From contig JAQFVV010012396.1 in the NCBI GenBank assembly GCA_028023455.1, positions 10,082,085-10,146,084 of the forward strand: a stretch of DNA of 64,000 nt, given 5' to 3'. Under the pieces are notes generated by a model. It made no database searches. It saw only the letters and a list, made by a program, of their open reading frames with translations, and was not told the DNA's origin. The stretch comes from Epiperipatus broadwayi (lineage: Eukaryota; Onychophora; Udeonychophora; Euonychophora; Peripatidae). The stretch's first letter is position 1. Each line of letters starts with the position of its first letter. Position numbers and translations under genes: made by a program. Shown here piece by piece: positions 1 through 12,683 of the stretch.

Positions 1-586
1 TGGATTAATTTCCCACTTCTTGAATACCAACTAGAAGAATCTAGGACATAAGCTAGACTGCAGAGAATAATAGAAATATGATTAGAGTATTGAAAAATAT
101 TTTTACTTATTTATAATATATATTTATGATATATCACTGCATGTTTAAAGAGTCAATAATAATAGACCACCTATTCTTTAAGCTTTTGATATTTATAAGC
201 TTACTCTTGCCAAAGACAGGTGAAAATTTAGAATGAAATTAATCTACCATCCAGATAAAAGTATGACTTTATTAAACTAGTAATCAATTATTGAAGGATG
301 TAGACAATCTATCTTTTAATAATTAAACAGAAGTGAATAATTGTAAACAAAATTAATATAGTTTAGTGTATATGTAATTAAGGAGAGCAAATCAAACTCA
401 TATCTGGCCTGATATTTTAATTTTATTCTGAATTACCACCAGTGTTGGCAAGAGTAAACCTATAAGCACGAAAAGCTTAAAGAATAGGTGTTCCATTCTA
501 TTTTGATACTTGTTATTTATTCATATTTCCTTTCAATTATATATATATATATTAAGCTATATTTATAAGAAATATAATTTTTTTTA
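1..586. repeat. AT-rich DNA holding an inverted-repeat (MITE-like) element at 167-492
   Basis: The sequence shows a ~50 bp inverted repeat: the left arm at about 167-219 (ACCTATTCTTTAAGC, then CTTACTCTTGCCAA) is matched on the opposite strand by about 438-492 (TTGGCAAGAGTAAACC, then GCTTAAAGAATAGGT). The ~220 bp between the arms has no open frame. Length and non-coding interior suggest a non-autonomous DNA transposon, but I could not define a target-site duplication. A similar terminus (CACCTATTCTTGGG) appears near 15710, so it may be a dispersed family. The rest of the stretch is low-complexity and holds nothing recognisable. Confidence 0.55.
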
Positions 587-1953
587 GCAAAGTTATATAC
601 CAAATGTCTAAATGATAAAGATGTACCAGATGATTGGAAGAATGCAGTAATAATATTAATATTTAAAAAAGGTGATAAAGAAGATATTAGAAATTACAGA
701 CCTATCAGCCTTTTATCAGTTTTATACAAAATTTTTACCAAGATAATTACAACTCGTCTACAAAGAACATTGGATTTCCACCAACCAAGGGAACAAGCTG
801 GATTTAAAAGGGGTTTTAGTACAGTAGATCATATCCACGTATTGAGAGAAGTTATAGAAAGGACAAATAAATATGAGTTACCATTTTGGATTTGTAGATT
901 ATGAAAAGGCATTTGATTCTATAAACATTTCTTCAGTAATTAAAGCATTGGATCATCAAGATATAGATCCAGGATATTGTCATATTTTAAAGAATATTTA
1001 TAAAAATGCAATAGCAACAATTAGATTACATAATGATACTGGGAAAGTCAACATGGAGAAAGGTGTAAGACAAGGTGACTCCATATCTCCAAAACTTTTT
1101 ACAGCAGTGTTGCAAGAAATATTTTGTGGATTAATATGGGAAACTAAAGGAATGAAAGTAAATGCAGATTATTTAAGTCATTTAGATTTTGCAGATGATA
1201 TAGTTGTTTTTGCAAATAATGCTTCAGAGCTGCAGGAAATGTTGCAGGAGTTATCAGATGAAAGTAGGACTAAAGATAAATGTTAAAAAGACTAAAGTAA
1301 TGTTTAATCAATTTGCTCAAAATATGAAAATAAAGATTGATTATGATGAATTAGAAGTTAACAGTTACAAATACCTTGGTCAGATTATTAATATGGATAG
1401 AAACATAATGGATGAAATTAATCATAGAATTAAACTTGTTTGGAGTGCTTTTGGTAGAAATAACTTGATACTAAAAGGAAATATGCCTATGTGTTTGAAA
1501 AGGAAGGTTTTTAACAAATGTGTTTTACCAGTTCTTACTTATGGATCTGAGACTTGGACACTTAATAGAAGAGCAATACTGAGACTCCAGACCACTCAAA
1601 GAAGTATGGAGAGATACATGTTGGGAGTAACAAGAAGAGATTGAAAACGCAATGTATGGGTTAAGAGAACAAACAGGTGTTACTGACCTCATTGAAAAAA
1701 TTTGAAAGATTGAAGTGGAGTTGTGCTGGACATATTGCTAGAAGAGATGATGATAGATGGACAATTGAAATCTTAAACTGGATTCCAAGAGATTGTAAAA
1801 GACCCAGAAAGAGATCACATGTGAGATGGATGGATGAAATAAAGTATGCAGTGATGTGGAGAAGAGAAGTTAAAGATCGAAGAAGATGGATTAAACTTGG
1901 AGAGACCTTCATTCTGCAGTGGATTGATAATGGTTGATGATGATGATGATGAT
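587..1953 (+). pseudogene. RTE-type non-LTR retrotransposon, 5'-truncated and frameshifted (RT domain to 3' tail)
   Basis: Conceptual translation across three frames gives a LINE reverse transcriptase: NYRPISLLSVLYKIF near 690-735, QAGFKRGFST near 797-825, motif A FVDYEKAFDS near 891-920, GVRQGDSISPKLF near 1062-1100, the catalytic FADDIVVFA near 1190-1216, then YKYLG near 1365 and LTYGSETWTLNRR near 1535-1572. The distal part (AGHIARRDDDRWT, VRWMDE, QWIDNG) is the usual C-terminus of RTE-like elements. It ends in a (TGA)n tail at 1934-1953, also typical of the RTE clade. The frame shifts near 880 and 1265, and a TGA stop interrupts it near 1642. The endonuclease domain is absent. This is a dead 5'-truncated copy; related 3' ends lie at 47.4-48.5 kb and 56.87 kb. 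Confidence 0.93.
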
Positions 1954-4900
1954 ATTTATTCCATGTTTACTATAAAATATGTGTTGCTCTTCAAATTATC
2001 ACAAAGTATTTAGATCTCATAAAATTATATATGTGTGTGTATATATATATTGTAATTGGACTTATTTTGGAACCTTATTTCATTTACTAAACCTTTTATC
2101 AACAAGTACCCAGAATTATCTGATTAATTTGTTTTATGTCTTGCTATCAATTTATTCATGATAAATAGTAGTATTTGGGTATAACTGTCCTGGTCATAGC
2201 ATACACATATTTTTATTTTAGGCTTAATTAATAGTCAATGTTACTATTAATATATATAATCGTGTAACAGTTTATATTAACGTCTAAAGATTTAGAGTTT
2301 TGAAGATGAAACCTGTTGTTTAAATTAATAGTAATTGAATAAATATTTAAAGAGCAATACCGTTGGAGCATTTGATTGGCATAGTAATGTCTTAGTGTTA
2401 GCATTTTTTTTTTTTATGGTTTTATCAATTAGTTTATATAAGTAAATTTGTTTACATCTCAAATTTGAATAAGTATAGTTTATTATTCAGAGAATGCTAG
2501 AATAAATTGTTTTAAGGGGCTAAAAAAAAATGATGACAACTAACCACTAATGATAATCAAGTGGTATTTTATTATGATATTTATTGTCCAGGTAATTCAA
2601 CTTGTCCTTGGTCAGAAAATGCACAATGAAACCAATTGTGAACTTGTTCATTTACAAAAATTATTTTATAATAAAATATTCAACCAGTAGATGACGCATT
2701 TTAAAATCTGTACTATGCATTTAATGATATGCAATAGTATTTTTAATTCTATGGCCCATGCTCATAAATTCAGACTTTATTATCTAAGTACAAACTTTTC
2801 TGATTCACATAAATGAGCTTAAAATGCCAGTTTGAAGGTAAAAATATGATTATATTACAGATTGCGAAAGAGATGAAATTTGTAAATGGAGTAGGATTAC
2901 TATAATATAATGAAGTAGAAAAACTCAGGGAAAAGTGTGGTGATGGATCAACTCATAGAAATATGCTATGATATGATAGAAATATTTGAAAATTATAAAT
3001 GAAAATTGAACAGAATACTTTAGAAGATGGCATATTTATAGGTAATGGAGATTTTTTTCCCTGAATAATCTTCAGAATAAATTAAAAATATTCAAGAATT
3101 TCAAAATAATCAAGATTGTTAAAATACTTTTTAATTAGATTATTTGGAATAGCAATAGAAAAGATGGATGGAGAATTTCTCTCTATTTATAAGGATGAGA
3201 ATTAAACATTTAATACATGACAAAAAGATAAATATGTTATGAAGTAGAAAACAAAGCAGTGAAGACTGAAAAAAGTATAAAAAACATTACAAATATAAAA
3301 CAAAGCATTATATTGATATATTCTAACTTGGGTTAATAGTTTGGTGCTTTATTTAAATTAGAAGTAGAATAATGAGACATTTGAATGTAGATTATATATT
3401 GGAATTGAAAGTATAGGACATATTAAATGGTAAGAATATAAAAGATTTTTTGAATATGTGGAAAATACTCTGTCTGGAAAGCGGAAATGATTGAGGACAA
3501 CAAATGTTTGTATTAAGATTTATTATCAAAATATGTGAATAATTTTGAAATATCAGAGATTGAAATATAAGGGATATATTAAAATATATGAATGAATTTT
3601 TGAATTTATATAGGAGACCAAGCTTAGAAAGGGGATGATGAGGAAAAACAATATTTAAATTAAAATTCATTGTTAGGATGTATATGGATAATCATGAAAT
3701 GTTGGCTATGATTAAAAGATTGCTTGTGAGATAGAATCGTTATAAGGGGTAGGAATTGTTACAATTTTTATTGAAAATATTATGTTATGAATATTTGACT
3801 TCAATAAAAAAGATTTAGATGAATTAAAAAAAGATAAAAAATAATAAAATTTAATAAGAAAAATTAATGTTCTTTTTTAGAAAATCTTTATTAATCATTT
3901 TTTTTCAAGAAATATTGATCCATTTCTGAATGAAGCTGTTTTCTAATCTAAACCTATTTACATCATCCACAGCTTCTCTACATCATTTCAGAAAACATTC
4001 ATCTCATGTGATCTCTTTAAATTTTTTACAATTTGGTATTTAGTTTAAAAGTTTAGTAGTCCATCTATTATCATTTTTTCTAGCAGAATGTTCAGCTCAA
4101 ATTCATTTCAACATGTTCTATATGTGACATTTATGGCTTACAAATTGGTTTGTATAGCCATCACAAAACTCATTTCTAGAGTAGTTTTTCCTCTTTTCAT
4201 AGTGAATGTTTATTATTATTAGTGGCATAAAGAAACTAGAATAAAATACTGTAACTAGGAAGACATTTGATACATTTAGTATATTAAAGAGTTATATTAA
4301 AAAGAAAAGTTCTTTGGTAGATTTTGCTTTTTAAATTTTATTTTGTCAGATGTATAATTAAAAACAAAACAAAACCAATAAAATGACTTTATTTCTCAGG
4401 AGTTCATAAGTTTGAATGCCAAAAGTTTAAGAACTTACACTCTATAAAATGGTACTTTACCACTTCCCTAAGCCACACAGGATAAAAAAGATTAATACTT
4501 ATAAAAAGTAATCTGTTATGAAAAACAAATAAAGATGAATTTGAAACTAAATTGTAATAGTCTATAAAAGAAGTTAAATTAAGACAATGCTATTTATAAT
4601 AATATCAAGGTTTTAAATATCCATGAATAAAAGAATATATCTCTGTAGATGTGCAAGATTTTTTTTCCTTACACCAAATATGGAAATTTGGCAGCACTCC
4701 CCATCTAGTATCGATTGATTACTCAGTAGTTTATATACACATGGTTAGAGTGGGAGAAAGTAGTTTTTACTATATAATATACCTTTCTAAATTCATTTTA
4801 TTAGGAGTGAATAAATTACAAAATATAATTTTGTTTTTATTAAATTTAAATTATTTTAATGCTATTTATTATACATTATTATAAAGCCAATTGCACTTTT

Positions 4901-7190
4901 ATGTTCTATATTATTCTACTTTAGATCCATTTATGCAAGCGAATAATCAATAAACATAAGCTGGTAGTGTTAATCAAATAACTGCAGAGAAATTTCTAAA
5001 TAGTGCTTCTCACTAACAAGGCTAATATCCAGAAACTAGTCTGCAGATTTGATTGGCACTGCAATCTAACATTCATTATCCATTATTTATTTTTATATAG
5101 ATAATTCTAAAGTAGAATGATATAGATTGAATTATTGTTATTAAGGTAGATGTTAAATGTAATCTAGGAGAATGGTAGCATTTTGTTTTGATCAAATGTA
5201 TATGAAATATTGTATTTTAATATATTAATTGATTCTTCTGACATGCATATCACTTGAAACATAGAAAGAAAAAAACTCAGTAGAAATAACTCAAGTATTG
5301 GTTACCAGTATGTGTTTAAAGTTGCTGGTCATTTATATGTTTGAGCATCAAATAATAATATTTTAACTACTCAACCACTTTCTAGAAAAGATAAATGTTT
5401 AATTTTTTTTTATTTTAAATAAGAATGTCTCAAAAATCTTGTGTGATAAGATTTCCATGTGTCTGAGCAAGAAAGATCATATACAAATACAGTAATTTTA
5501 ATCATTGGCAATTGAAGTCAAAATGACTGCATTTTGATAACAAATCATTAAACATAATTGTTATAACCGTGTCATCATTATTCTTGAATGTCTTAATTTG
5601 CATATTGAGAATAATGGTGGACATAATAAGCAAGTTCTATATACAGTATATATAAATTTTTACATTTTTTTCACCTATAATGCAAGACTTATGAGTCATC
5701 TTGTAAAATCATTTATAACTTTCTAAACCAAAATATAATTGCATTTTACTTAAAATTAATCGTACATTATTTTGATATCACAACATTTTTCTTTCAAATT
5801 AATTAAAATAATTAGTAAAATTAGAGAGCTAGAAAGTTTGGCAAGTATTAGATAAATGTTCAATCAAATTTTTCAAGTAATTAAACATCAAACGAGCTTC
5901 AATTATTAAAATTAAAAATAATTGTATTCGCTTTAATTAATTGTGTCTATGGGTGAATGTATAGTTTTGGAATATATGTATAATTTTTAAGTACTGAATT
6001 TGCACATTTTTTATTCATATTAGTTTTATTTGTAAATCTAATCAATTTAGTTCCAGATTTATTAAATAAACTTTATTTGACAGTTATGAAATGACACATT
6101 CTTAATTTGTTTTTGGAATGGTCCCTATTCTTATCTTGCATTTTTGCAATTGTAGAATGATATAGATGAGCATGTTTAAAAAGCAATAGTTCTCATCCAT
6201 TCTTCTGTGATCAGTGGATGGATGACAAAGATTAGCAAGCACTTAGAAAAACAACAAACCAATAGTCAATTATATCAAACTGTAAATTATATATCTAAAT
6301 TTATTGTTTTGCATTACACATGTGTGTGTATATATATATATATTTCATACATACTTATTGCATATTAGTACATTGGAAAATTTACTACAATAACACAACA
6401 TATTTATAAAGCATGTCAGAATTACAAAGAACAATTTGCAAATAAATGAGATTGGGAGAGAGGTACTTTTTGCCATTTACCTATCCTATCTAAGATTATA
6501 AATAGACCAACTGTAATAAAAAAGGGCAGAATATTTAAACAAACCCAAAATAATATAATGACAAAGTTACAAAATTTTGGATTTAAATAGTTAGAATCAA
6601 TATTTTTAACCTTTTGAAATCCAGGCGGCTATTGTTAATTCTTAGAAAAATTTATCTGTAATAACTTAGATATTTTGTGTTTGAATGTAATAAATATAAA
6701 AAGACATATATTATAAGAAAGGTCATATATGAAAGAATGTAATGAAGCTGTTAAAATAGTAATTTCATAAAGAAAAAGTTAAGAAAAAAATATTTTTAAT
6801 AGTTTTAAGAATGTTTATTTTTACACTGATTCACAAATCCTAAATTTTGAAATTCAAATGATAAAATGACAATTTCATAAACAGTTTCATCATATCTGTC
6901 ACAAAATTGCAAAAAAAAAAGATGTATTGGAAGTCTTATCTGAGGTAATTTTTCATTGAGAAAATTACTAAAACAGCGGCCTTGCTGTGGTCCATTTTCA
7001 TTCTAGAGCCAGATGTGTTTATTTGTGCAAAAGTATCTATAACAATATGAATGGTTTTTAGTAGAGAAAAAAGTAACAGAACAGTGTATTAAAAAAAAAC
7101 CAGTGTATTCAAAAAAAAAAAATATCAAACTCATAAAAAATAAAATGAATAAAAATAAATCAATAAAGATAATTTTTTTTATTAGTAACA
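1954..7190. other. AT-rich non-coding stretch, nothing firmly recognised
   Basis: No coding signature was found on either strand. There are short AT and (TG)n tracts, for example at 2031-2050 and 6321-6345. Short open frames at 3392-3670 (-) and 4651-4884 (+) have low-complexity translations. A stretch at about 4995-5075 (CCAGAAACTAGTCTG in a CTAACAA context) resembles the hammerhead segment of family B with a damaged core, and may be a very old relative. Confidence 0.5.
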
Positions 7191-7200
7191 ATGATTACAT

Positions 7201-7570
7201 GTGTGAAAGAAAGATTGGGTTCAAATGCATGGTACTGTAACACAGAGTGGATGGATTGAGGCAGCCAGAAAGTCTATAAAATATCCTATATTACATGAGA
7301 TTCCAGTTGTGTAGAATAAACTTATATATAAATATATTTATTATTTTGCATAAAAGATATGAAGAAAGGCTGAGTACAAATAGATGGCACTGTAACTCAG
7401 AGTGGATGGATTGATGAAGCCAGAAAGTCTATAAAATATCCTAGATTCCAGTTGTGTAGAACAAACTTGTATATAAATATATTTTTTATTTTGCATAAAA
7501 GATATGAAGTAAGGCTGAGTTCAAATACATGGCACTGTAACAGAGTGGATGGATTGAGGAAGTCTGTATA
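7201..7570 (+). repeat. Tandem repeat, ~150 bp period, about 2.4 copies
   Basis: A unit containing GGCACTGTAAC and AGAGTGGATGGATTGA followed by CCAGAAAGTCTATAAAAT recurs with equivalent points at 7221, 7376 and 7521, giving spacings of 155 and 145 bp. The third copy is cut short after GGATTGAGGAAG. Each unit begins with TTCAAAT, like a tRNA T-arm or pol III box B, and ends in an AT-rich part with TATATATAAATATATTT. A tandem array derived from a tRNA-related SINE is possible, but no box A is visible. No coding potential. Confidence 0.75.
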
Positions 7571-7754
7571 TTACTTGCCTAAAATTGACACAAATCAATT
7601 GCGGGTCATAACTTTAGCAAGTCCGGGCTGATGCCATAATTCATCCATAAATTCAAACTTGGTCACGTGTGATACACTATTCATATTTATAATCATGCCA
7701 AAAAATGCATCAGCTCACAGGGTGACATTACCCCAATCTTGAACTTTTTTCATT

Positions 7755-8189
7755 CTACAGCATATTTATTTGTCTCAGCACATATAAAATTTTATAATCA
7801 GTACAAACATAATTTATCAAACAATAAATAAAAAAAATAAGTAATTGCATACTCATGGGTGATGATAAAATATAGCCCAGGAGACCCTTGAACATTACCC
7901 AGAAACATATGTGAGTCTGGTCAAGAAGAGGGCCCAGAATTGCAGCCAACTTCAACAGGAAAATCAGAACAATAATCTTTGGTAATTGATGCAACCATTC
8001 AGAAATAACTTTTTTACAATATCTAAAATGATAAAAATAAATTTTTTTTAGGTACCCTCTGCTAAAAAAATTCATAAAAAATCTAAAAATTATCGTAGAG
8101 AAAAAATTCTTACTTATTCTTGTAGAAAAAAAAATGGCACAAAGAAACAAGTAAGTCCCGTATGTATGACGTTTACCAATTACGCGCAA
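7755..8189 (-). other. 144-codon open frame of unknown significance, hydrophobic
   Basis: This is the longest minus-strand open frame in the window. The translation is very hydrophobic, with membrane-like stretches such as IIVLIFLLKLAAILGPLL, followed by THICFWVMFKGLLGYIL. On the minus strand a splice-acceptor-like TATCATTTTAG lies just before the codons for YCKKVISEW, and a GTAATG follows the codons for ICFW, so an exon of about 125 bp of a multi-pass membrane protein is conceivable. I recognise no family. The codons around it are AT-driven and the flanks are repeats, so this could equally be chance or a pseudogene fragment. Confidence 0.2.
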
Positions 8190-8344
8190 ACTCAGCTGAA
8201 AGTCGTAATTTCTAGATAGTCATACTGGGAGTCAAAGGGTAGTTGATATATAAATTTCCCAGTATAACAATCATGCATACATAACTGCATGTAGCTTAAT
8301 AGAAAAGTTTATTTTAATAAAAAGCACATCAAAATACCTTTAAA

Positions 8345-8930
8345 TTATAAGATGTGATATGTTGGACTATTTCCATCATTTATGAGTGAATGTTGAATGT
8401 ATAGAAAATTTTGAACTTTCCAAATACAAACAACTTGTTAGTAATAACACACAAATAGACAATACAGGTTAGTAATTACACAACGTTTTGAGTAGTATTA
8501 TTCTCCACTCTTCTTTAGGTGTTGTTGGCCTATATGCACAGTGACAATATTTGCTTAGAACACCTTTAGATTCTTGAATATTGAATTTAAGGCAAACGCT
8601 CTACCATCTGAGCTATTCTGTCAAAGTGTTTGCCTTAAATTCAATATTAAAGAATCTAAAGGTGTGAGTTCAACTTCTAAGCGAATATTGTCACTGTGCA
8701 TATAAGCCAGCAACACCTGAAGAAGAGTGGAGAATAATACTACTCAAAACATTGTGTAATTACTAACCTGTATTGTCTATTTGTGTATTATTACTAACAA
8801 GTTGTTTGTATTTGGAAAGTTTAAATAAAGTTTAAAATTTTCTATACATTCACTCATAAATGATGGAAATAGTCCAACATATCACATCTTATAATATACC
8901 ATCATTACAAACCTTCAGACAAATACCTTT
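8345..8930. repeat. Family C: head-to-head pair of tRNA-derived repeats
   Basis: Two copies face each other. The minus arm runs from about 8624 down to 8350 and the plus arm from about 8626 to 8930. The minus arm starts with a box A-like AATAGCTCAGATGGTAGAGC (complement of 8598-8617). Both arms then carry GAATCTAAAGGTGT, a short region ending in GTCACTGTGCATATA, the motif CTGAAGAAGAGTGGAG...ACTAC (minus-strand form CTAAAGAAG), and a tail ending GATGGAAATAGTCCAACAT. The box A and the weak box B (GAGTTCAA) point to a tRNA-derived SINE head. The same unit recurs at 37.0-37.6 kb, again head-to-head, and at 51.16-51.46 kb. The tail sequence CTGAAGA...GAAAC resembles hammerhead and Penelope terminal-repeat motifs, but I could not fold a stem I. 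Confidence 0.75.
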
Positions 8931-9490
8931 AAACTATATCTATAAGCCATCTAATATTATAGAGAACAATTATAAATAAATGGGGAAATAACATTATCTA
9001 AGATTATAAGGAAACTAATTATATTGCAATCATAGGAGCAAATATTTAAACAAGCTCAAAATAATATGAAGGTATGATTTTAATTTATATTAATGCAGTG
9101 TTTATTACAACAAATTTTCCTGTTTAGGGTTATGGAGTAGGGATGTTTGTTATATTAGGAATTGTATATATATATATAAGTTAATTAAAACCTTTAGAAA
9201 TTAATGTAATCTTACAAATTTCACTTAGGAAATGTATTATTTTTGCCATTGTATTATTTTTGGTTTGTTTAAATATTCCGATTATTATAGGTAACAGATA
9301 AAGAATATACTCTTAGATAGGTAAATGGAAATAATATATCTTTTTTCCATTTATATGTAATGATTTTCTGTAATACTGGGAAGTAATGTAGTTTAAATGT
9401 ATTTAGATGTGCTGTACATACATATATATATAATAAAATAAATTCTACAAGAGTATGTAGATAATTATCAACTATTACAGTTATATATAT

Positions 9491-11134
9491 TGAACTGGAT
9501 CCACTGAAGTTGCAGGTTTATTTCAACTTTTAAAATTTTGTAACTAACTTTTGGAAACTTTGTAACATGCAGCGATGGATTGGCTGTTTAAGCAGAAGGG
9601 AGAATGCCATTATTAGCATAGCCATTAATGATACCCATGGTCAGATCAGGCTATACAGAGTATAACATGACCACATTTCCTGACTATGGCCTCTTGATTG
9701 CTGTAATAAACCCTTGCCATCCAAAGCATTTTATTTGTTTTGAGGTCAAACTCAGGCACCAACCATATTTTATATAATCAGCATGCTCCAGATGACAGGC
9801 ACACAATCCAGTGCTTGAAATATCCCAAGCTAGCTTATATTTTTAACCAGGATCCACCACATTTACTTAATACATATAACATTTATTTCAATAACTGGTG
9901 ATGCAGTAACAAGAGAGAGAATAGACCAAATAATAGCTAAGCAAACATTAATATTTATTCAAGCACTCGCATATCTAATATAATATAACTATAATATTTT
10001 ACATAAAGAAATAAATGAGTTTCAGGCTAAATTTTATAATTGTTCTTTGTTAATTAAAGTTCATTTAAAATAAACAAAGTGTCTAGAGATAAGTATCAAA
10101 ATATCTTTACCTAGATTTTCATGATTGTCAGTTTCCATTGATGGTTCCAGGGCTTCTCTTCATTTTTTTGGCTCAACAATGGGGGAGAGAGATAGAGTAT
10201 GCAGCAGTATCTCCTTTAGGGCTTAGACATTTGTTTTGGGTGTTGTCTCCAGGTGAATAAAGTTGATTTTAGCAGAAGACATTTGTTGAACACTCCTATG
10301 GCTGTCTAGCAATGCTTGCTGCTACTTCTGTAGCTTGTGCATTGATGTTGACTGCAGCAGTAATTAACTGGCTTACTACTGCATTTACAGTTTCTGAATA
10401 TCTGGATTTTTGATTGTTTGGACACCGAGTCTGCATTCTGTCCAAACTGAATAATAATAATTTGAACTGACTTGCAGATTGAAGACCATACTAATTCTAT
10501 CACAAAATGATAATTGGAATAATTCAATCACAAAATGCAGACCAGAGGTGAAGAACAATAGCAGGTGAGACTTTTTATACTCTTCCTCTCTCATTGTTAT
10601 AATTCCTTATCATGTTAAATCTTGATCGTAACTTAAATTTTTTTTAAATAATTTTTTACATTTTGTTAATCTAATTGATTTTTACATTGCACACTATCTA
10701 ATCTCTTTTGTAGATTAATCTATTATCACTTTTATGAGAAAGTTTACATGTTTTTTTTAAATTAATTCAATTAGTAATCTTAAATTAATTATATTTTGAA
10801 AGTTTTCTTTTACAAACTAAATTTTATTCTGATTTTTCATATTTACTTATTTTACACTTTTTTATTTTAATTTGTAAAAAAGGAGAGAGTTTTAAATCTT
10901 TTTACTTTTAGATCCCCCCCCCATCTGCTTTTAAGCCAAACTTTTTTTTATTTTAAAAGAAAAAAATGATGCAGTTTTTTGCTTTCACAAATGTATGTTT
11001 CTTTTTAAAAACTAATCTAAAACATTTTTTTCTATTTTTGTCTTTTTTATTGATAATTTAATCAGTTATTTTTCAATTATAAATATGTGATGTGGATATA
11101 TATTAGTTTTATAATACATATCATTAGTGTTACA
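9491..11134 (-). repeat. Left long terminal repeat of a putative non-autonomous LTR element
   Basis: This ~1.64 kb segment is repeated in direct orientation at 12684-14272, and both start TGAACTGG. It ends in GTTACA, so the repeat has TG...CA termini. On the minus strand it carries GAGTATAAAAAGTCTCA near 10580 (TATA-box-like, kept in both copies) and an ATAAA signal about 30 bp before its minus-strand 3' end. The sequence just outside its minus-strand 5' end is GGAGTGTGTGTGA, a possible polypurine tract, which makes minus the likelier orientation. A short minus-strand frame (10306-10527) has a recognisable homologue in the other copy (NCKCSSK..NYCC..), so it is ancestral to the repeat, but it resembles no family I know. 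Confidence 0.65.
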
Positions 11135-12683
11135 TCACACACACTCCAATTTGAGAGGTATAATGCATCAATTTGGCCCATTTTAGCTCTGACATGTTTT
11201 TTTTCTTTTTTCAGTTTTACCATTTGATTTTTTTTCATGTTTGTTTTTATTTTATTTTTTTCTAACATGAGTATCAGATTGCAGATAGATCAACAAACCA
11301 CAGGGTGACTTTTACTATGCTGCTTTATCTTACAGGCCATAATCTAAGTTGACTGGCAACGATTGTCATATGTGATAACCACAATGCACAACATGCATTT
11401 GTTCAATGTGTATGAAGAGGGTGAATGGCAGAACATATCTGGCTGATATCTGACTTATGCAATAATAAACTTATCTTTATTAAGTGCTGGAATTTTTCTA
11501 CCAGTGGGTTGAATGAGGCCATGACTTTCTCCAATAGGTCTGCATCATAGAAGATATGGGGTCACTGTGAATGGCAGTATTTATTCACTGACCATTCGGC
11601 TTATGCTAAAACGAGATTTATTACTACTATGCTGGGAATTTTTCTTCCAGCAGTTTGAATGAGCCCAGAAGTTTCCCCTTGGGACTGCATCCTGGAAAAT
11701 ACAGGGTCACTGCAAATGACAGTATTCATCCACTGACCATTCAGCTTATGCTAAAACAAGGCTTATTATGACATGTTGGAAATTTTTCTTCCGATGAACT
11801 GATATGTGGCTTACACTGGAATTATATTTTTCAGTGCAGAGTGATCCCTTCCATTTTCATGCCCACTATGGGTTTTAAGTTCACACAGGGACAGTCTACA
11901 CTTAATACTCCTCAATCTTTATTTGCACCTTCCCTCCTTCCATGACTCTAATAATCTACATATAACCTACACTTACTTGAAAGATTATTTGCTGTATTTT
12001 ATTTAATTATTAGATTTCATTTTATTATAGGCTTTATTTATTTTTATGTTCATATTTTGATTCTCACCAAAAAAAAACTATTTTATCTTATTCTCATATA
12101 TTTACTCTAAAACTTTATTATTTTATGTAACTTGATTTTCTACAAAAAAAAACATTTTATTTTGTTTAATTTTATTTCCATTCTTATAATCCCTGTACAA
12201 TAAACTTTTTTTTTTAATTCTGAAAAGTTCGTACAATTTCTAAAGCCTTTTTAATTTTTGTCAGGTGGTACTTTGTTAGTTTCTTTCTGATTCTTTATAT
12301 TCATTATTTTTAATTATCTAAAATGAACAATGCATTCAACCAACTTCAAACCCCCCTTAGTCCTCTCTAATTCCCACCTGACTATAAACAACCCCAATAA
12401 TAAATTTATCTATCTGACCACTTTTTTCTCCTTTTTAATTATAATTCATACTCCTGTTTTATTTTTTTATTTATATTTGGAACTTATTAATTATCTTATA
12501 TATGTAACATTATAATCTGCTTGCCTTGGCCCATTTCTCTTCTCACACTGCTCACCCATTTTAACCTTTACAACTACACAATTTAGTATTTAATTTCACT
12601 TTTAGTTTAGAATTTTATTTTAATTACAATTGTACTTTTTTAACTTTGATTATGCTGGGTCAGTACCAACAGTGGATGGCATT
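11135..12683 (-). mobile_element. Internal region of the LTR-like element, non-coding, with a ~145 bp tandem repeat
   Basis: Between the two long direct repeats there is no gag, protease, RT or integrase signature on either strand, so any mobility would need proteins from elsewhere. From about 11440 to 11830 a unit of roughly 145 bp recurs 2.7 times: AATTTTTCT(T/A)CC occurs at 11491, 11637 and 11781, and each unit includes GGTCACTG and TTCATCCACTGACCATTC or close variants. The remainder is T-rich. I did not find a convincing primer-binding site next to either repeat. Confidence 0.55.

Noticed and set aside
4995-5080. Additional family B hammerhead (CCAGAAACTAGTCTG)
   Set aside because: The core reads CTAACAA and the rest of the unit is not recognisable nearby; a very old relative at most.
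7755-8189. A genuine single-exon gene
   Set aside because: No start context, no known domain, AT-driven hydrophobic codons; only a low-confidence note is kept.
8711-8760. Hammerhead ribozyme in family C (CTGAAGA, helix, CGAAAC at 51 kb, CAAAAC at 8.7 kb)
   Set aside because: The core and stem II are suggestive, but sequence on the two sides does not pair as stem I in any of the three loci and the position-17 nucleotide is uncertain. I keep it only as a resemblance.
9486-9490. TATAT as the target duplication of the LTR-like element
   Set aside because: Both flanks are (TA)n, so a match has no weight.
10306-10594. Overlapping minus-strand frames as a small cysteine-rich protein
   Set aside because: A counterpart exists in the other LTR-like copy but with indels that change the frame and residues, so it behaves like non-coding repeat sequence.
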